64,000 bases of DNA from Verrucomicrobiota bacterium (GTDB lineage Bacteria; Verrucomicrobiota; Verrucomicrobiia; CAIQCK01). Below the pieces are notes generated by a model. That model made no database searches and was not told the DNA's origin. It saw only the letters and a list, made by a program, of their open reading frames with translations. Shown here in pieces: positions 33,109-41,823 of the stretch. The stretch's first letter is position 1. Every line of letters starts with the position of its first letter. A program made the position numbers and the translations under genes. The stretch is taken from contig JACRQF010000009.1 in the NCBI GenBank assembly GCA_016222825.1, positions 806,001-870,000 on the forward strand, written 5' to 3'.

Positions 33109-34620
33109 TCACGGCCGGCGCATGGACCGGCCCACGTTGCTTTCGCGCAGCAGCTTCTGCAATTGCGCGACGGTTTTGTTACGGGCGGGGTCGGCGGCAA
33201 GGTTGCGCATCTCGTGCGGGTCGTTGTCGTGGTCGTAGAGCGCGGCGCCGCGGCGGCCTTCGTCCCACTCGGTGTAGCGCCAGCGTTCGGTGCGGACGCT
33301 GCGGCCGATGAACCAGCCGCGCGCCTGCACGGTGTAGGCGTGACGCTCCCACGGCGCGTCGGGATTGTCGAGCAACGGGCGGAGACTCGCGCCTTCGAGA
33401 TAGTTCGGCCGCGGCAAGCCGCAGAGGTCGGCCAGCGTCGGATACATGTCGAGGTATTGCACCGTGCGCGGCGAGGCGCGACCGGCGGATTTGCGACGCG
33501 GGTCGGCGATGATCATCGGTCCGCGCGCCGAGACCTCAAACAACGTGCCCTTGGCCCACATGCCTTTCTCGCTCAAATGCCAGCCGTGGTCGCCCCATAG
33601 CACGATAATGGTGTTCTTGCTCAGGCCAAGCTTCTCCAACTCGTCGAGCAACCGCCCAAGCTGCGCGTCCATGTAGCTCGTGCAGGCGTAATAGGCCCGC
33701 ATCGCCTCGCGCGCCTCCGTAACGCTGAACGGCCGCGCGCAAAACATGTCCATGTTGTGTCGAAACTCATCGCGCGGCACGCCGGGGATTGCCCGCGGCT
33801 CGGTGTCGAAGTCCGGCGGCAGCTGCATCGCGGCGGGATCGTGGAGGTCGAAGAATTCCTTCGGCGCTTTCAGCGGCACGTGCGGCTTCACAAAGCCGAC
33901 CGCGAGGAAGAACGGTTTGCCGTCGGCGGCCAGCTTCTGCATCGAGGCGATGGCTTTGTCTGCAAAGATCGCGTCCGGCCCTAGGTCATCCGCCGGCAGC
34001 GGCCCAAACTCGTTGGCCCACGCGTATTGCACTGCGTTCGTGCAGACGAGGTTGCGGTAGGGCGAGTGATGCTTGTCCCAATACTCCGGGTCCTCAGCCT
34101 GTTGCTGTGCGCGTTCCTCCGGCGTGAACCACCGCAAGGGCTTTCCCTTCGCCTTCATCTCCGGCTTCGGCTCGCCGGGCCGGAAACCCTGGTTTTTCGC
34201 GTGCTGAATCTTGCCGATCTGCTCCACCGCGTAGCCGCGCGTCGCGAAGAAATCCGGCAGTGTCTGATGACCTTCGTCGAGCAAGAGCCACGTGTCGTTA
34301 TCGAGCACACCCGTGGTGGTCGGATAGCGCCCCGACAGCACCGACGAGCGCGTCGGATTGCAGAGTGGATACTGGCAGTAAGCCCGCTCGAACCGCACGC
34401 CCGTCCGCGCGAGCCGGTCAATGTTCGGCGTCTTTGCGACCGGATCGCCGTAGCAACCGATCCGGCAGTCGAGGTCGTCGGAGATGACGAAGAGGATGTT
34501 GGGTTTGGCGGTTGGCTTCGGCTCATCGGCGGCGTGCAGCGCGGCCAGTGGCGCGAGCAGCAGGGCGGTGAGGAGTGTGATGAGTGATTTCACGGGTTGT
34601 TTAACAGGCAATTCGCTCAT
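33109..34620 (-). CDS. Secreted type I sulfatase, iduronate-2-sulfatase-like
   Basis: A 503-residue exported sulfatase. The signal peptide ends in [17 protein letters not shown], the shared leader of this locus. PNILFVISDDLD gives the calcium Asp pair; Cys87 in PLCNPTRSSVLSGR is the formylglycine site, with Thr instead of the usual Ser before Arg. GKIQHAKNQGF and LWGDHGWHLSEKGMWAKGT are the family metal/sulfate motifs and resemble iduronate-2-sulfatases; the C-terminus RYTEWDEG..GAALYDHDNDPHE fits too. The start overlaps the GH32-like gene stop as ATGA. Its target is probably a sulfated uronic acid or related sugar in the glycan handled by the locus. Confidence 0.92.
   Translation of the reverse strand: MSELPVKQPVKSLITLLTALLLAPLAALHAADEPKPTAKPNILFVISDDLDCRIGCYGDPVAKTPNIDRLARTGVRFERAYCQYPLCNPTRSSVLSGRYPTTTGVLDNDTWLLLDEGHQTLPDFFATRGYAVEQIGKIQHAKNQGFRPGEPKPEMKAKGKPLRWFTPEERAQQQAEDPEYWDKHHSPYRNLVCTNAVQYAWANEFGPLPADDLGPDAIFADKAIASMQKLAADGKPFFLAVGFVKPHVPLKAPKEFFDLHDPAAMQLPPDFDTEPRAIPGVPRDEFRHNMDMFCARPFSVTEAREAMRAYYACTSYMDAQLGRLLDELEKLGLSKNTIIVLWGDHGWHLSEKGMWAKGTLFEVSARGPMIIADPRRKSAGRASPRTVQYLDMYPTLADLCGLPRPNYLEGASLRPLLDNPDAPWERHAYTVQARGWFIGRSVRTERWRYTEWDEGRRGAALYDHDNDPHEMRNLAADPARNKTVAQLQKLLRESNVGRSMRRP
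34550..34580 (-). repeat. Signal-peptide-coding block identical to 35929-35959
   Basis: Thirty-one bases coding the hydrophobic core of the sulfatase signal peptide ([11 protein letters not shown]) are identical to 35929-35959, inside an otherwise unrelated GH32-like gene. Diverged copies lie at 50759-50789, 53015-53045 and 54253-54283 (26 to 28 of 31 bases by eye). Confidence 0.8.
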
Positions 34621-35972
34621 GGCGACTTCGTTGTGTGGCCTGGTGACGACTGCAACAAGGTGGTGCGGATGTCACGGGGGCGGGCGCTGGCTCCATCGGC
34701 GGACCAGGAGACCTTCAGCGGTTGATCGGCACCTGGCAGACGGGCGCAAACCGAGTAGCGATCATCGGCGAAGACCTCGACGCGATCATTCTCCACGAAC
34801 ACGCTGACGGCTGTGTCGCCACGCCAGCAGACATCGAGCTTGCTCCAGCACGTTCCGCCAGCATCACAGATGCGGATTTCGTCCTTGGAAAACTCCACGA
34901 AGCCGAGCGGGGCAAAACCCAAATGAAAAGACGTTTCGCCAGGCGATGGGAGTGTAAGACGTGCGCCGAACTGGCGACAGGACTCGATGAACGTGCGCGA
35001 GTGGTCGTGGTGAGAGGTCCATGCGAGCGTTTCGAGCGTGTTCGCAATGCCGGGAGCCAGTCGCGTGGCGAGCGATCCGTCCGGCAGGGCGTAAACTTCG
35101 CGGGCGAGGGCGAGATGGCCGCCCCAGTGCTGTTTTTCGGCAGTGGCGGGTGTGAGCGGAATCCAGCCGTAGAGCAGGAGCCGTCCTTGTTCGTCACGAC
35201 CGGCCTGCGCAGCGCAGAGATCCTTGCCATCGAGCTTGCCGCCGAAGTTCCACGGGCCTTCCGGCCGACCCGCGGTGTAGTAAACGGGACCTCCGACGGA
35301 TTTGCGATGGTAGATGCTGGTGAGCAAATACCATCGCGTGCCGATTTGAAACATCTGCGGGCACTCAGGCTCGTCTTGGTCCACGAGATCGAGCACGATG
35401 CCATGATCCGTCCACTGCTTGAGGTCGGGCGAAGTGGCGAGGCTGATGCCGCCGCCCCTGGGTTTCGGACGGCCTTTGATCCATGTGGTCATCACGCAGC
35501 CATATCGCTTCTGCGCAGGAATCCAGAAGACGAAGGGATCGCGCCGACGCTCGTAGTAGTCCGCTGCGGGCACATGGAACTCCTTCGGAGCGCATTCCCA
35601 ACGAATGAGGTCGCTGCTCGTGTGGCTGACCATGCGCCCTTTCGCATGGCCCTGGAAGCTGCGGAAAAGGCTGGCGGCCTCGTCGCGGAAGACGCCGAGC
35701 ACGAAATAGGGTGACATCCAGTCATCGGCCTGCACGGGCGCGTGTGTGAGGGGCTGAGGCGTCCAGCGCAGCCTGTCGTGTGAACGCACGAGCATGGCGT
35801 CGTATTTGCCGGGCTTCAGGTAGAAGAGGAAGCACTCGCCCTCGTGGAAGAAGGGATGCACATCGCCGAGCGCGTGATCGTCCGGCTTGAAATGCAGCCG
35901 CAACTCACCGGCTGCGAGGGTGGCGAGCGGCGCGAGCAGCAGGGCGGTGAGGAGTGTGAGGACGAGTTGCAT
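34617..35972 (-). CDS. Secreted GH32-like glycoside hydrolase (five-bladed propeller)
   Basis: A 451-residue exported enzyme. The signal peptide ([20 protein letters not shown]) shares its core DNA with the neighbouring sulfatase. The three GH32 landmarks are visible: the nucleophile position in GDVHPFFHEG (Asp37), RDP at 144-146 in ERRRDPFVFW, and the acid/base ECP at 203-205 in DEPECPQMF. The C-terminal beta-sandwich ends with VSVFVENDRVEVFADDRYSVCAR, as in fructan hydrolases. The first motif lacks the WMNDPNG form, so the substrate may not be a standard fructan; GH43-like or uncharacterised GH32 relatives are alternatives. ATG 35972 lies eight bases past the upstream sulfatase stop and was chosen for that and the leader. 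Confidence 0.82.
   Translation of the reverse strand: MQLVLTLLTALLLAPLATLAAGELRLHFKPDDHALGDVHPFFHEGECFLFYLKPGKYDAMLVRSHDRLRWTPQPLTHAPVQADDWMSPYFVLGVFRDEAASLFRSFQGHAKGRMVSHTSSDLIRWECAPKEFHVPAADYYERRRDPFVFWIPAQKRYGCVMTTWIKGRPKPRGGGISLATSPDLKQWTDHGIVLDLVDQDEPECPQMFQIGTRWYLLTSIYHRKSVGGPVYYTAGRPEGPWNFGGKLDGKDLCAAQAGRDEQGRLLLYGWIPLTPATAEKQHWGGHLALAREVYALPDGSLATRLAPGIANTLETLAWTSHHDHSRTFIESCRQFGARLTLPSPGETSFHLGFAPLGFVEFSKDEIRICDAGGTCWSKLDVCWRGDTAVSVFVENDRVEVFADDRYSVCARLPGADQPLKVSWSADGASARPRDIRTTLLQSSPGHTTKSP
35929..35959 (-). repeat. Signal-peptide-coding block identical to 34550-34580
   Basis: Second copy of the 31-base identical leader block, here coding the signal peptide core of the GH32-like enzyme. 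Outside the leader the two genes share no recognisable similarity. Confidence 0.8.
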
Positions 35973-35980
35973 GATGGGAT

Positions 35981-37825
35981 TCAGTTTGCGTTGCTGAACT
36001 GCCACGTCTGCGACTTGCCGTCCTTGCTACAGAGTTCGATGGACTGGACTTCGAGGCCGGTGCTGCCTTTGGCGGGGGTGATGCGGAGGTGGATGATGCG
36101 ACCGGTCGCGGGCAGTTCGACTTTGACCTCCTGCCAGTCGGCAGAGGCGGGCCAGTCGAAGGCGGCGGCGTTTGCCGGGATGAAGTCGGGCTGCTGTTTG
36201 GTGCGCCAGGTCAACGTGCTCTTGCCGCCTTGCTTGGCGCGGAGGCGCAACGTCGTGGTGACGGGACCGGGAATGTCGAGCGAGCTGTTGGTGATGAACG
36301 GGCGCGCGTTCGGCGCGGCTTTCGCATCGGGTTTGATGATAAGCGCGCCGTCCTTGATGGCGAGCGTGCCGTTGCGACAGAGCCAGCCTTGGATGGTGCC
36401 TTCGGGGGCGGGTTTTGATTTCGAGACAGCGGCGGGGCCGGCCTTGGCGCTGATGCCGTGCTCGGCGAAGAGCTGCACATGGCGGTCGGCAAGCGGCGGC
36501 GGCATTCCGGGCGGTTGGAGCGTGGCGCACCAGGCTTTGAGCTTGGTTTCAAGCCGCGCGGCGATGTCGGGCTTCTGCGTCATGAGGTTGCGCTCGATGT
36601 TCTCGCCTTCGGGCGTGGTGATGTCGAAGAGCAGGCTGCCGTGGCCGCCGAGGGCGATGAGCTTGTAGGGGAACTCCTGGATGGCGGCCTGCGACATCCA
36701 GCGCCAGTAGAGCGTCTGGTGCGGCGCGGCTTTGTTCTCGCCGGTGAGGAAAGGCATGAGGTTCACGCCGTCGAGTTTGGAGTCGTGTGGCAGACCCGCA
36801 GACGCCGTCGCGGTCGCGGCGACATCGAGGCTGATGACGGGATGGTCGTAGGTCTGGCCCGCCGGAATCCTTCCCGGCCACGCGGCGAGGAATGGCGTGC
36901 GGATGCCGCCTTCGCTGAGCATCCCTTTCTGTCCGCGCATCGGCAGGTTGATGGAACCGTCCCACGCGCCGCCGAGCGGCGCGCCGTTGTCGCCGATGAA
37001 GAAGATGAGCGTGTTTTTCTCCGCGCCCATTTCCTTCAGCTTCACACGGATGCGGCCCACGCCGTCGTCAATCGCCCCGATGAGCGTGAGGGCCTGGCGG
37101 CGTTCCTTCGGCAGGTGCGCGGGCGTTTTCGAGAACCACGGCTCCGGCGACTCCAACGGCACATGCGGAGCCATGAAGGCGAGGTAGAGAAACCACGGCT
37201 GGCCCGGCTTCGCGGCGCGGCGCTCCAGGAACGACAGCGCGGCCTCGGTCTGGATGACGACGCGGCAGCGTTCGTCGCGCACCTTGCGCGGCGCGTCGGG
37301 GAACGGCGTGCCGTCGAGCGCGTGCGAGGCGGTGTAGTCCTGCATCGAGCCGTTGAAGTATTCGTCGAAGCCCTGGAAATGCGGTGCCAGTTCCGGGACG
37401 ACTTTGTGTTTGCGCGGCTGCTTCTTGTCCGGGTTCTCCACGTCGAGATGCCACTTGCCGCTCATGCCGGTGACGTAGCCTGCCGTCTTGAGCCGCTCCG
37501 GCAGCGTGACGACCTCGGACTTCATGCTGATGCCGTTGTGCTCCACGCCGAAACGGTTCTGGTAGATGCCGGTGATGACGGCGGCGCGCGAGGGCGTGCA
37601 TTGCGGCGCGGTGACGTAGCCGCGTTTGAAGATCACGCCATCCCGCGCGAGTTGGTCGAGGTTGGGCGTGCGGATGTCCCGGTCCACGCCCTGCGCGCCG
37701 ACATCGGCCCATCCGTGGTCGTCGGTGTAGATGAGGAGGATGTTGGGACGTGGTGGCGCGGCGGAGATGGCACGGCCGCAAAGAACGCAGAACGACGCGA
37801 AGAGGAACAGAAGGAGACGTTTCAT
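35981..37825 (-). CDS. Secreted type I sulfatase with C-terminal beta-sandwich
   Basis: A 614-residue exported sulfatase. Signal peptide MKRLLLFLFASFCVLCGRAIS; Asp pair in ILLIYTDDHGWAD; formylglycine Cys76 in PQCTPSRAAVITG; FIGDNGAPLGG and SGKWHLD follow. The sulfatase core ends near residue 460. The last about 150 residues (NGTLAIKDGALIIKPDAKAA to the end, with TTLRLRAKQGG and IIHLRITPAKG) form a beta-sandwich likely to bind carbohydrate or to extend the active site. ATG 37825 overlaps the stop of the next sulfatase gene as ATGA, which decides it over a 64-codon-longer frame that lacks a signal peptide. Confidence 0.92.
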   Translation of the reverse strand: MKRLLLFLFASFCVLCGRAISAAPPRPNILLIYTDDHGWADVGAQGVDRDIRTPNLDQLARDGVIFKRGYVTAPQCTPSRAAVITGIYQNRFGVEHNGISMKSEVVTLPERLKTAGYVTGMSGKWHLDVENPDKKQPRKHKVVPELAPHFQGFDEYFNGSMQDYTASHALDGTPFPDAPRKVRDERCRVVIQTEAALSFLERRAAKPGQPWFLYLAFMAPHVPLESPEPWFSKTPAHLPKERRQALTLIGAIDDGVGRIRVKLKEMGAEKNTLIFFIGDNGAPLGGAWDGSINLPMRGQKGMLSEGGIRTPFLAAWPGRIPAGQTYDHPVISLDVAATATASAGLPHDSKLDGVNLMPFLTGENKAAPHQTLYWRWMSQAAIQEFPYKLIALGGHGSLLFDITTPEGENIERNLMTQKPDIAARLETKLKAWCATLQPPGMPPPLADRHVQLFAEHGISAKAGPAAVSKSKPAPEGTIQGWLCRNGTLAIKDGALIIKPDAKAAPNARPFITNSSLDIPGPVTTTLRLRAKQGGKSTLTWRTKQQPDFIPANAAAFDWPASADWQEVKVELPATGRIIHLRITPAKGSTGLEVQSIELCSKDGKSQTWQFSNAN

Positions 37826-39762
37826 GGTTTGCTGCCCATCTTCAGTTTTCGAAACTCCAGCGCGCCGGCTTTCTCGCCTTCGGGGCCGCCGGAGTCGCCG
37901 CCAAGGCCAAAGGTGAGTTTCTCCTCGGCGACGCAGGGATTGCTCGCGGTGAGGGTCTTGTCGTTGACGGTGGCGATGATTTGCAGGCCGCGCAACTCGA
38001 TCTTCACGCAATGCCATTCACCGACAGTGAGCTTGGTGGGTTGCTTGAGCAACTCGACGGTCTCGCCCTTCTTTGGATGGGCGAGGATGCGGAGTTGGTC
38101 CTTGCCCATGACGACGTGGACGAGGTGGCCGCGCTCCTGCGAGCCGTTGAAGATGACGCCCGCAAACGTCGCCTTGCCTTCCAGCCGGAACTCGCACTCG
38201 ACCACGCCGTTGCGTAGCGGGAAGCGGCGCATCTTCACCGGGCCGTGGCGGCGCGGGCCGGACTCGTAGCCGCGCAGGATGCCGCCCTTCGCTGTCCATG
38301 TCCCGAGGCCCCAGAGCCAATCCTTGGACAGTTCGCGGTCGAACGTCTCTTCAAGTGTGGCCCCCTTCAGTGCGGCGGGCGATGCGGCGGCTTGCGGGGC
38401 GAAAGCGCGTCCGCTGGCGATCACTGCGTCCCAACGCTTGCGGCATTCCCGAGCCATCTTCGCAGCCACGTCGGGGAACTTCGCCTGCACATCGGTCGTC
38501 TCGCCGGGGTCGGCATCGAGGTCGTAGAGAGCGGCTTTGCCCTCGGACAGCGCGTGATACTTGAAGCGCGGCCCGCGCAGCGCAAGATGATGGTCTTCGA
38601 ACTTCCGTTTTCCCGGCCCGCCGAGGCCGCTGCGCGGTGCACCCCCGCCGGCAATGGCCATGCGAAGGGCTGCGGGCCGCTCAAACGTTTCCGCAGCGTT
38701 GCTCAACGCAGGTCGCAAGCTCACGCCGGTGAACGGTAGGTGTTTCTGTGTCGTGTCGGGAATCGCTGCCAGATCCAGCAACGTCGGCAGAATGTCCTCC
38801 GCGCAGCCGAACTGTTTCCGCTCGCCGGGCGCGATGGTTCCTGGCCAGCGCACGAGAAACGGAACACGGATGCCGTTTTCCCAGACCGTCGCCTTGTGGC
38901 CGCGCAGCCGCGCGACGTTGCGCTTGTCCCAATCCTCACTCCGCACGAAACCGTCTGCCGTTCCATTCTTCGTTTCCGGGCCGGTCTGGCCGTTGTCGCT
39001 GACGAACGCCACGATGGTGCGCCGCTCCTGGCCCGTCTCGCGCAGCCCGTCGAGCAGCCACCCGATGCATTCATCCATGTGCGCGATGGAGCCGTAGCAC
39101 GCCGCGAGGTCCGCCGAGCAACCCTGCGCGAGGAACGGCGCGGCGTATTTCTCGTCACACACCCACGGCATGTGCGGGATGATGTAGGCCACGCTCGCAA
39201 ACCACGGCGCGTCCCGGTGCGCGCGGATGAACTTCAACGTCTCCTCCGTCCAGATGTCCGCCGTCCAACCCTGGCCGCGGCGGTTGTTGCCCGTCTGGAA
39301 CATCATCGGGTCGCGATGCTCGTAACCGCCACCGCCGATCCACTCCTCCCAACCAAAATCGGATGGCCCACCCCCGCCGGCTTTCACGCAATCGAGCTTA
39401 CCCACATGAAGCGTCCGGTAGCCGCCCGCCTTGAAGAACGCCGGCATCCGCACTTCATCGTCGCGCAGGTTCGCCCGCGGCGGCACACCCCAGACGCCGG
39501 TAAGCAGATGATCGCGCCCCGTCCAGAGTGCCGCGCGCGTCGGCGAACACGCTGCCGCAACAACAAAATTCCTGAACACCGCCGACTCGCCCGCCAGCCG
39601 GTCGAGCCGCGGCGTCTTCACGAGCTTGTTGCCGTTGAACCCGAAATCGCCGTAACCCTGGTCGTCCGCGATGATGAGCAGGACGTTGGGCTTGGATTCG
39701 GCGGCCATGCTCTGGCCGCAAAGAGCGCAAAGAGACGCAAAGAGAACGAGGAAATGTTTCAC
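37822..39762 (-). CDS. Secreted type I sulfatase with C-terminal concanavalin-like domain
   Basis: A 646-residue exported sulfatase starting at a GTG (39762) with GGGAGAG upstream. Signal peptide MKHFLVLFASLCALCGQSMA is closely related to that of the next sulfatase. The Asp pair is in LLIIADDQGYGD, formylglycine Cys72 in AACSPTRAALWTGR, and FVSDNGQTGPETK is the second metal motif. From about residue 480 a DUF1080/LamG-like domain follows (WTAKGGILRGYESG, VVECEFRLEG, EWHCVKIELRGLQ, LEFRKLKM), like the single-domain protein at 55282-56067. It overlaps the downstream sulfatase as ATGA and lies three bases after the GH5-like gene. Confidence 0.92.
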   Translation of the reverse strand: MKHFLVLFASLCALCGQSMAAESKPNVLLIIADDQGYGDFGFNGNKLVKTPRLDRLAGESAVFRNFVVAAACSPTRAALWTGRDHLLTGVWGVPPRANLRDDEVRMPAFFKAGGYRTLHVGKLDCVKAGGGGPSDFGWEEWIGGGGYEHRDPMMFQTGNNRRGQGWTADIWTEETLKFIRAHRDAPWFASVAYIIPHMPWVCDEKYAAPFLAQGCSADLAACYGSIAHMDECIGWLLDGLRETGQERRTIVAFVSDNGQTGPETKNGTADGFVRSEDWDKRNVARLRGHKATVWENGIRVPFLVRWPGTIAPGERKQFGCAEDILPTLLDLAAIPDTTQKHLPFTGVSLRPALSNAAETFERPAALRMAIAGGGAPRSGLGGPGKRKFEDHHLALRGPRFKYHALSEGKAALYDLDADPGETTDVQAKFPDVAAKMARECRKRWDAVIASGRAFAPQAAASPAALKGATLEETFDRELSKDWLWGLGTWTAKGGILRGYESGPRRHGPVKMRRFPLRNGVVECEFRLEGKATFAGVIFNGSQERGHLVHVVMGKDQLRILAHPKKGETVELLKQPTKLTVGEWHCVKIELRGLQIIATVNDKTLTASNPCVAEEKLTFGLGGDSGGPEGEKAGALEFRKLKMGSKP

Positions 39763-39765
39763 AGC

Positions 39766-40839
39766 TTAGCTTCTCTCCCACGGCGCGCGGAGCTTGGGCT
39801 TCTCGGTCAGGAACTCCAGACCGCCGCGCAGCTTGCCAGCTCTGGTGAAGAAGGGATGGAAACCTTCTTTGTTGATGCCGTTGCCGTCGTAGCGGTCGCG
39901 ACGGGTCGAGATAGCCTTGCCCTCGCGCAACGCCCAACCCATCCAGCCGAAACCGGCGGCGGAGAGCAGCTCCGTGTAGAAGCGCGCAACCTCAGCACGC
40001 GTGACGTCACTGAGGCTGCCGGGGATGCACTCGTTGACCAGCAGCGGTTTGCCGTGCGTCTTGCGCATCGCGTGATAGCCGGTGATGAGGCTCTCCAGCG
40101 CGGCGCGCGTGTGGGCATACGGATGGGCGCAGAGCACGTCCATCAATGGCGCAAACGTCTCGATGTTCTTGCCGTTCATCGTGCCGATGGTGATCGGCTG
40201 CTTCGCGCCGCACGCGCGCACCGTCTCGGCGATCAGCTTCATCCACGCGAACTCCTTCTTGTTCACGTCGGAGTTCTGGTCGTGCGCCTGCGGCTCGTTG
40301 CAGAGGTCCCAGATGAGCACGCGGTCGTCGCTGGCGAGCGGCGTGACGAGCGCGCGGACGTAGGCAAGCTGCGGCTTCCAGTCGCGAAAGAGCGTCTCGG
40401 TGTAAGTGCCGCCGTAGTCCCATTGATGGTCATGCCAGCGGTTGAAAATGCACGGCATCGTCTTCATGCCGCACTCACCAATGGCCTTCACCGCATCGAG
40501 GAAGTTCGCCGTCACCTTCTCCGGCTCGGCCATCCACGCGGTGAACTCGATCCAGAGCCGGATACAGTTGGCGTGAACCTGCCGCGCGAGCGCGACCTCC
40601 TCGCGAAACCGCGCGCCGTCGTAGTTCCACCACGCCTCCTCGATGCGCGCGCCCCACGACGGCACGACGCTAAACCCGCGCAGCCAGCCGTAGTCGGGAT
40701 AAACGTGGAGCGACGGCTTCGTGGTGGCTAGCGGCTCTGGAGCGCCATGAGTCTGCGCGACGCCAACACCGCACGCCACCACAGAGGCGACCGCGCACAA
40801 TGCATCTCGCCGGCTCATGTTTCGATCTGCGTTGCTCAT
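39766..40839 (-). CDS. Exported GH5-like glycoside hydrolase
   Basis: A 357-residue TIM-barrel retaining glycosidase. The N-terminus MSRRDALCAVASVVACGVGV looks like a Tat or Sec signal (twin Arg at 10-11). The acid/base Glu182 is in the clan GH-A signature IWDLCNEPQ, and the nucleophile Glu270 is in KPLLVNECIPG, with the expected spacing. HPYAHT and GWMGWALREG supply further barrel-end residues. Mannanase, cellulase and other GH5/GH-A activities fit equally well. It is preceded by the palindromic element at 40870-40984 and followed directly by a sulfatase. Confidence 0.85.
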   Translation of the reverse strand: MSNADRNMSRRDALCAVASVVACGVGVAQTHGAPEPLATTKPSLHVYPDYGWLRGFSVVPSWGARIEEAWWNYDGARFREEVALARQVHANCIRLWIEFTAWMAEPEKVTANFLDAVKAIGECGMKTMPCIFNRWHDHQWDYGGTYTETLFRDWKPQLAYVRALVTPLASDDRVLIWDLCNEPQAHDQNSDVNKKEFAWMKLIAETVRACGAKQPITIGTMNGKNIETFAPLMDVLCAHPYAHTRAALESLITGYHAMRKTHGKPLLVNECIPGSLSDVTRAEVARFYTELLSAAGFGWMGWALREGKAISTRRDRYDGNGINKEGFHPFFTRAGKLRGGLEFLTEKPKLRAPWERS

Positions 40840-40869
40840 ACAGGTCTCCGTTCCAATCGTTTGCTTCGT

Positions 40870-40984
40870 ATGAAGCCGAAGGCTCTGGACTGCTGTAGGA
40901 ACTACAGCTTTGGGGACGCTACCACGACATGACCGGACGCAGAAAGCTGCGATACTCGCAGCAGTCCAAGGCCTTCGGCTTCAT
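40870..40984. repeat. 115-bp palindromic element with two nested hairpins
   Basis: Outer arms 40870-40895 and 40959-40984 are inverted complements at 24 of 26 positions. Inside each half is a perfect 7-pair hairpin with a 3-base loop: GCTGTAG-GAA-CTACAGC (40892-40908) and GCTGCGA-TAC-TCGCAGC (40946-40962). It sits between two minus-strand genes, just past the broken LamG tail. The layout is that of a REPIN-like or MITE-like element. Confidence 0.8.
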
Positions 40985-40998
40985 CAAAGTGTGCATTC

Positions 40999-41823
40999 TC
41001 ACTGACTCGCCGCAGTCCGCAGTGGTGCATCCTTGGCCAGCTCAGCCACCTCATTGTCACCCAGCAGGCCGATGTAGATGCGCACGTCGTCAAGCGTGCC
41101 GTGGAAATTGTTGTCCGGGTTGCGTTCCCATGTGCTCCATGCGCCGAGACGGAATGCCGCGAGGTCGAGTGGCACGTCGGTGTCGAGCGGGATGTCGGTG
41201 TCTTTGCGGCCGTCAATGTAGAAGCGGATGTTGCCGCCAAGGCGGGAGTCGCACACGACGGCGAGGTGATGCCACTGGCCGTCGGCGAGCGAACGCTTGG
41301 CGCGGCGGTGGGTCCAATTCTTGTCGCCGCAGTTGATGGCGACGTTGGGCGTGCCGTCGCGCAGGAGGCTGAAGTGAAACGCTGATTGTTGCGCGCTGCT
41401 CGTGAACAGCAGCGGACTCCACGTGTTCTTCAACTCGCCGGTCTTGACCCACAGCGCGACGCTGAGCGTCTGGTGCGCGCCGAGTCCGCCGGCCTCGACG
41501 TGGCTGTTGCCGTCGAACTTCAACGCCTCGCCGAGTTTTGCGTCGGGCGTGCGGGTGGCGCGGACGATCTTGGCGTCGTGCTTGTTGCCTGAGGCGTCCT
41601 GCGCAATCTCGCCGCCGCCTTCGTCGAAGCGCCACCACGCAAGCAGGCGCGCGGGGATGTGCGGCGGCCGGTGTTGGGCCGGGTCGGGCATGACGCCGCT
41701 CGCGCTGGCCAGCGTCGGCACGGGACGGAAGTCGGGGCGCTTCTGGTAGCGGATGTGGCGCCGGCCGAAATAGGAGCCGTAGAACGGCACGTTGGCGTCC
41801 ACCCACGTGACGAGCTTGATGAA
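40999..41823 (-). pseudogene. Detached C-terminal part of paralogue B (cytochrome end plus LamG domain) behind an in-frame TAA
   Basis: The frame of the HzsA-like gene B continues without shift after its TAA (41824-41826). The first residues, FIKLVTWVDANVPFYGSYFG, are the natural end of the cytochrome region: paralogue C has RLAAWIDCNAVFYGSF at the same place. A linker and a LamG domain follow (LLAWWRFDEGGGEIAQDASG, HHLAVVCDSRLGG, LDDVRIYIGLLGDNEVAEL). The stop could come from a single G-to-T change in GAA (the motif would read SREEFIKL). The part could still be made from an internal start such as the ATG-like site at 41802 but would lack a signal peptide. Annotated as broken; a sequencing error or readthrough are alternatives. 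Confidence 0.75.

Noticed and set aside
36458..38269. Plus-strand frame of 603 codons
   Set aside because: Antisense to two sulfatase genes with intact active-site motifs.
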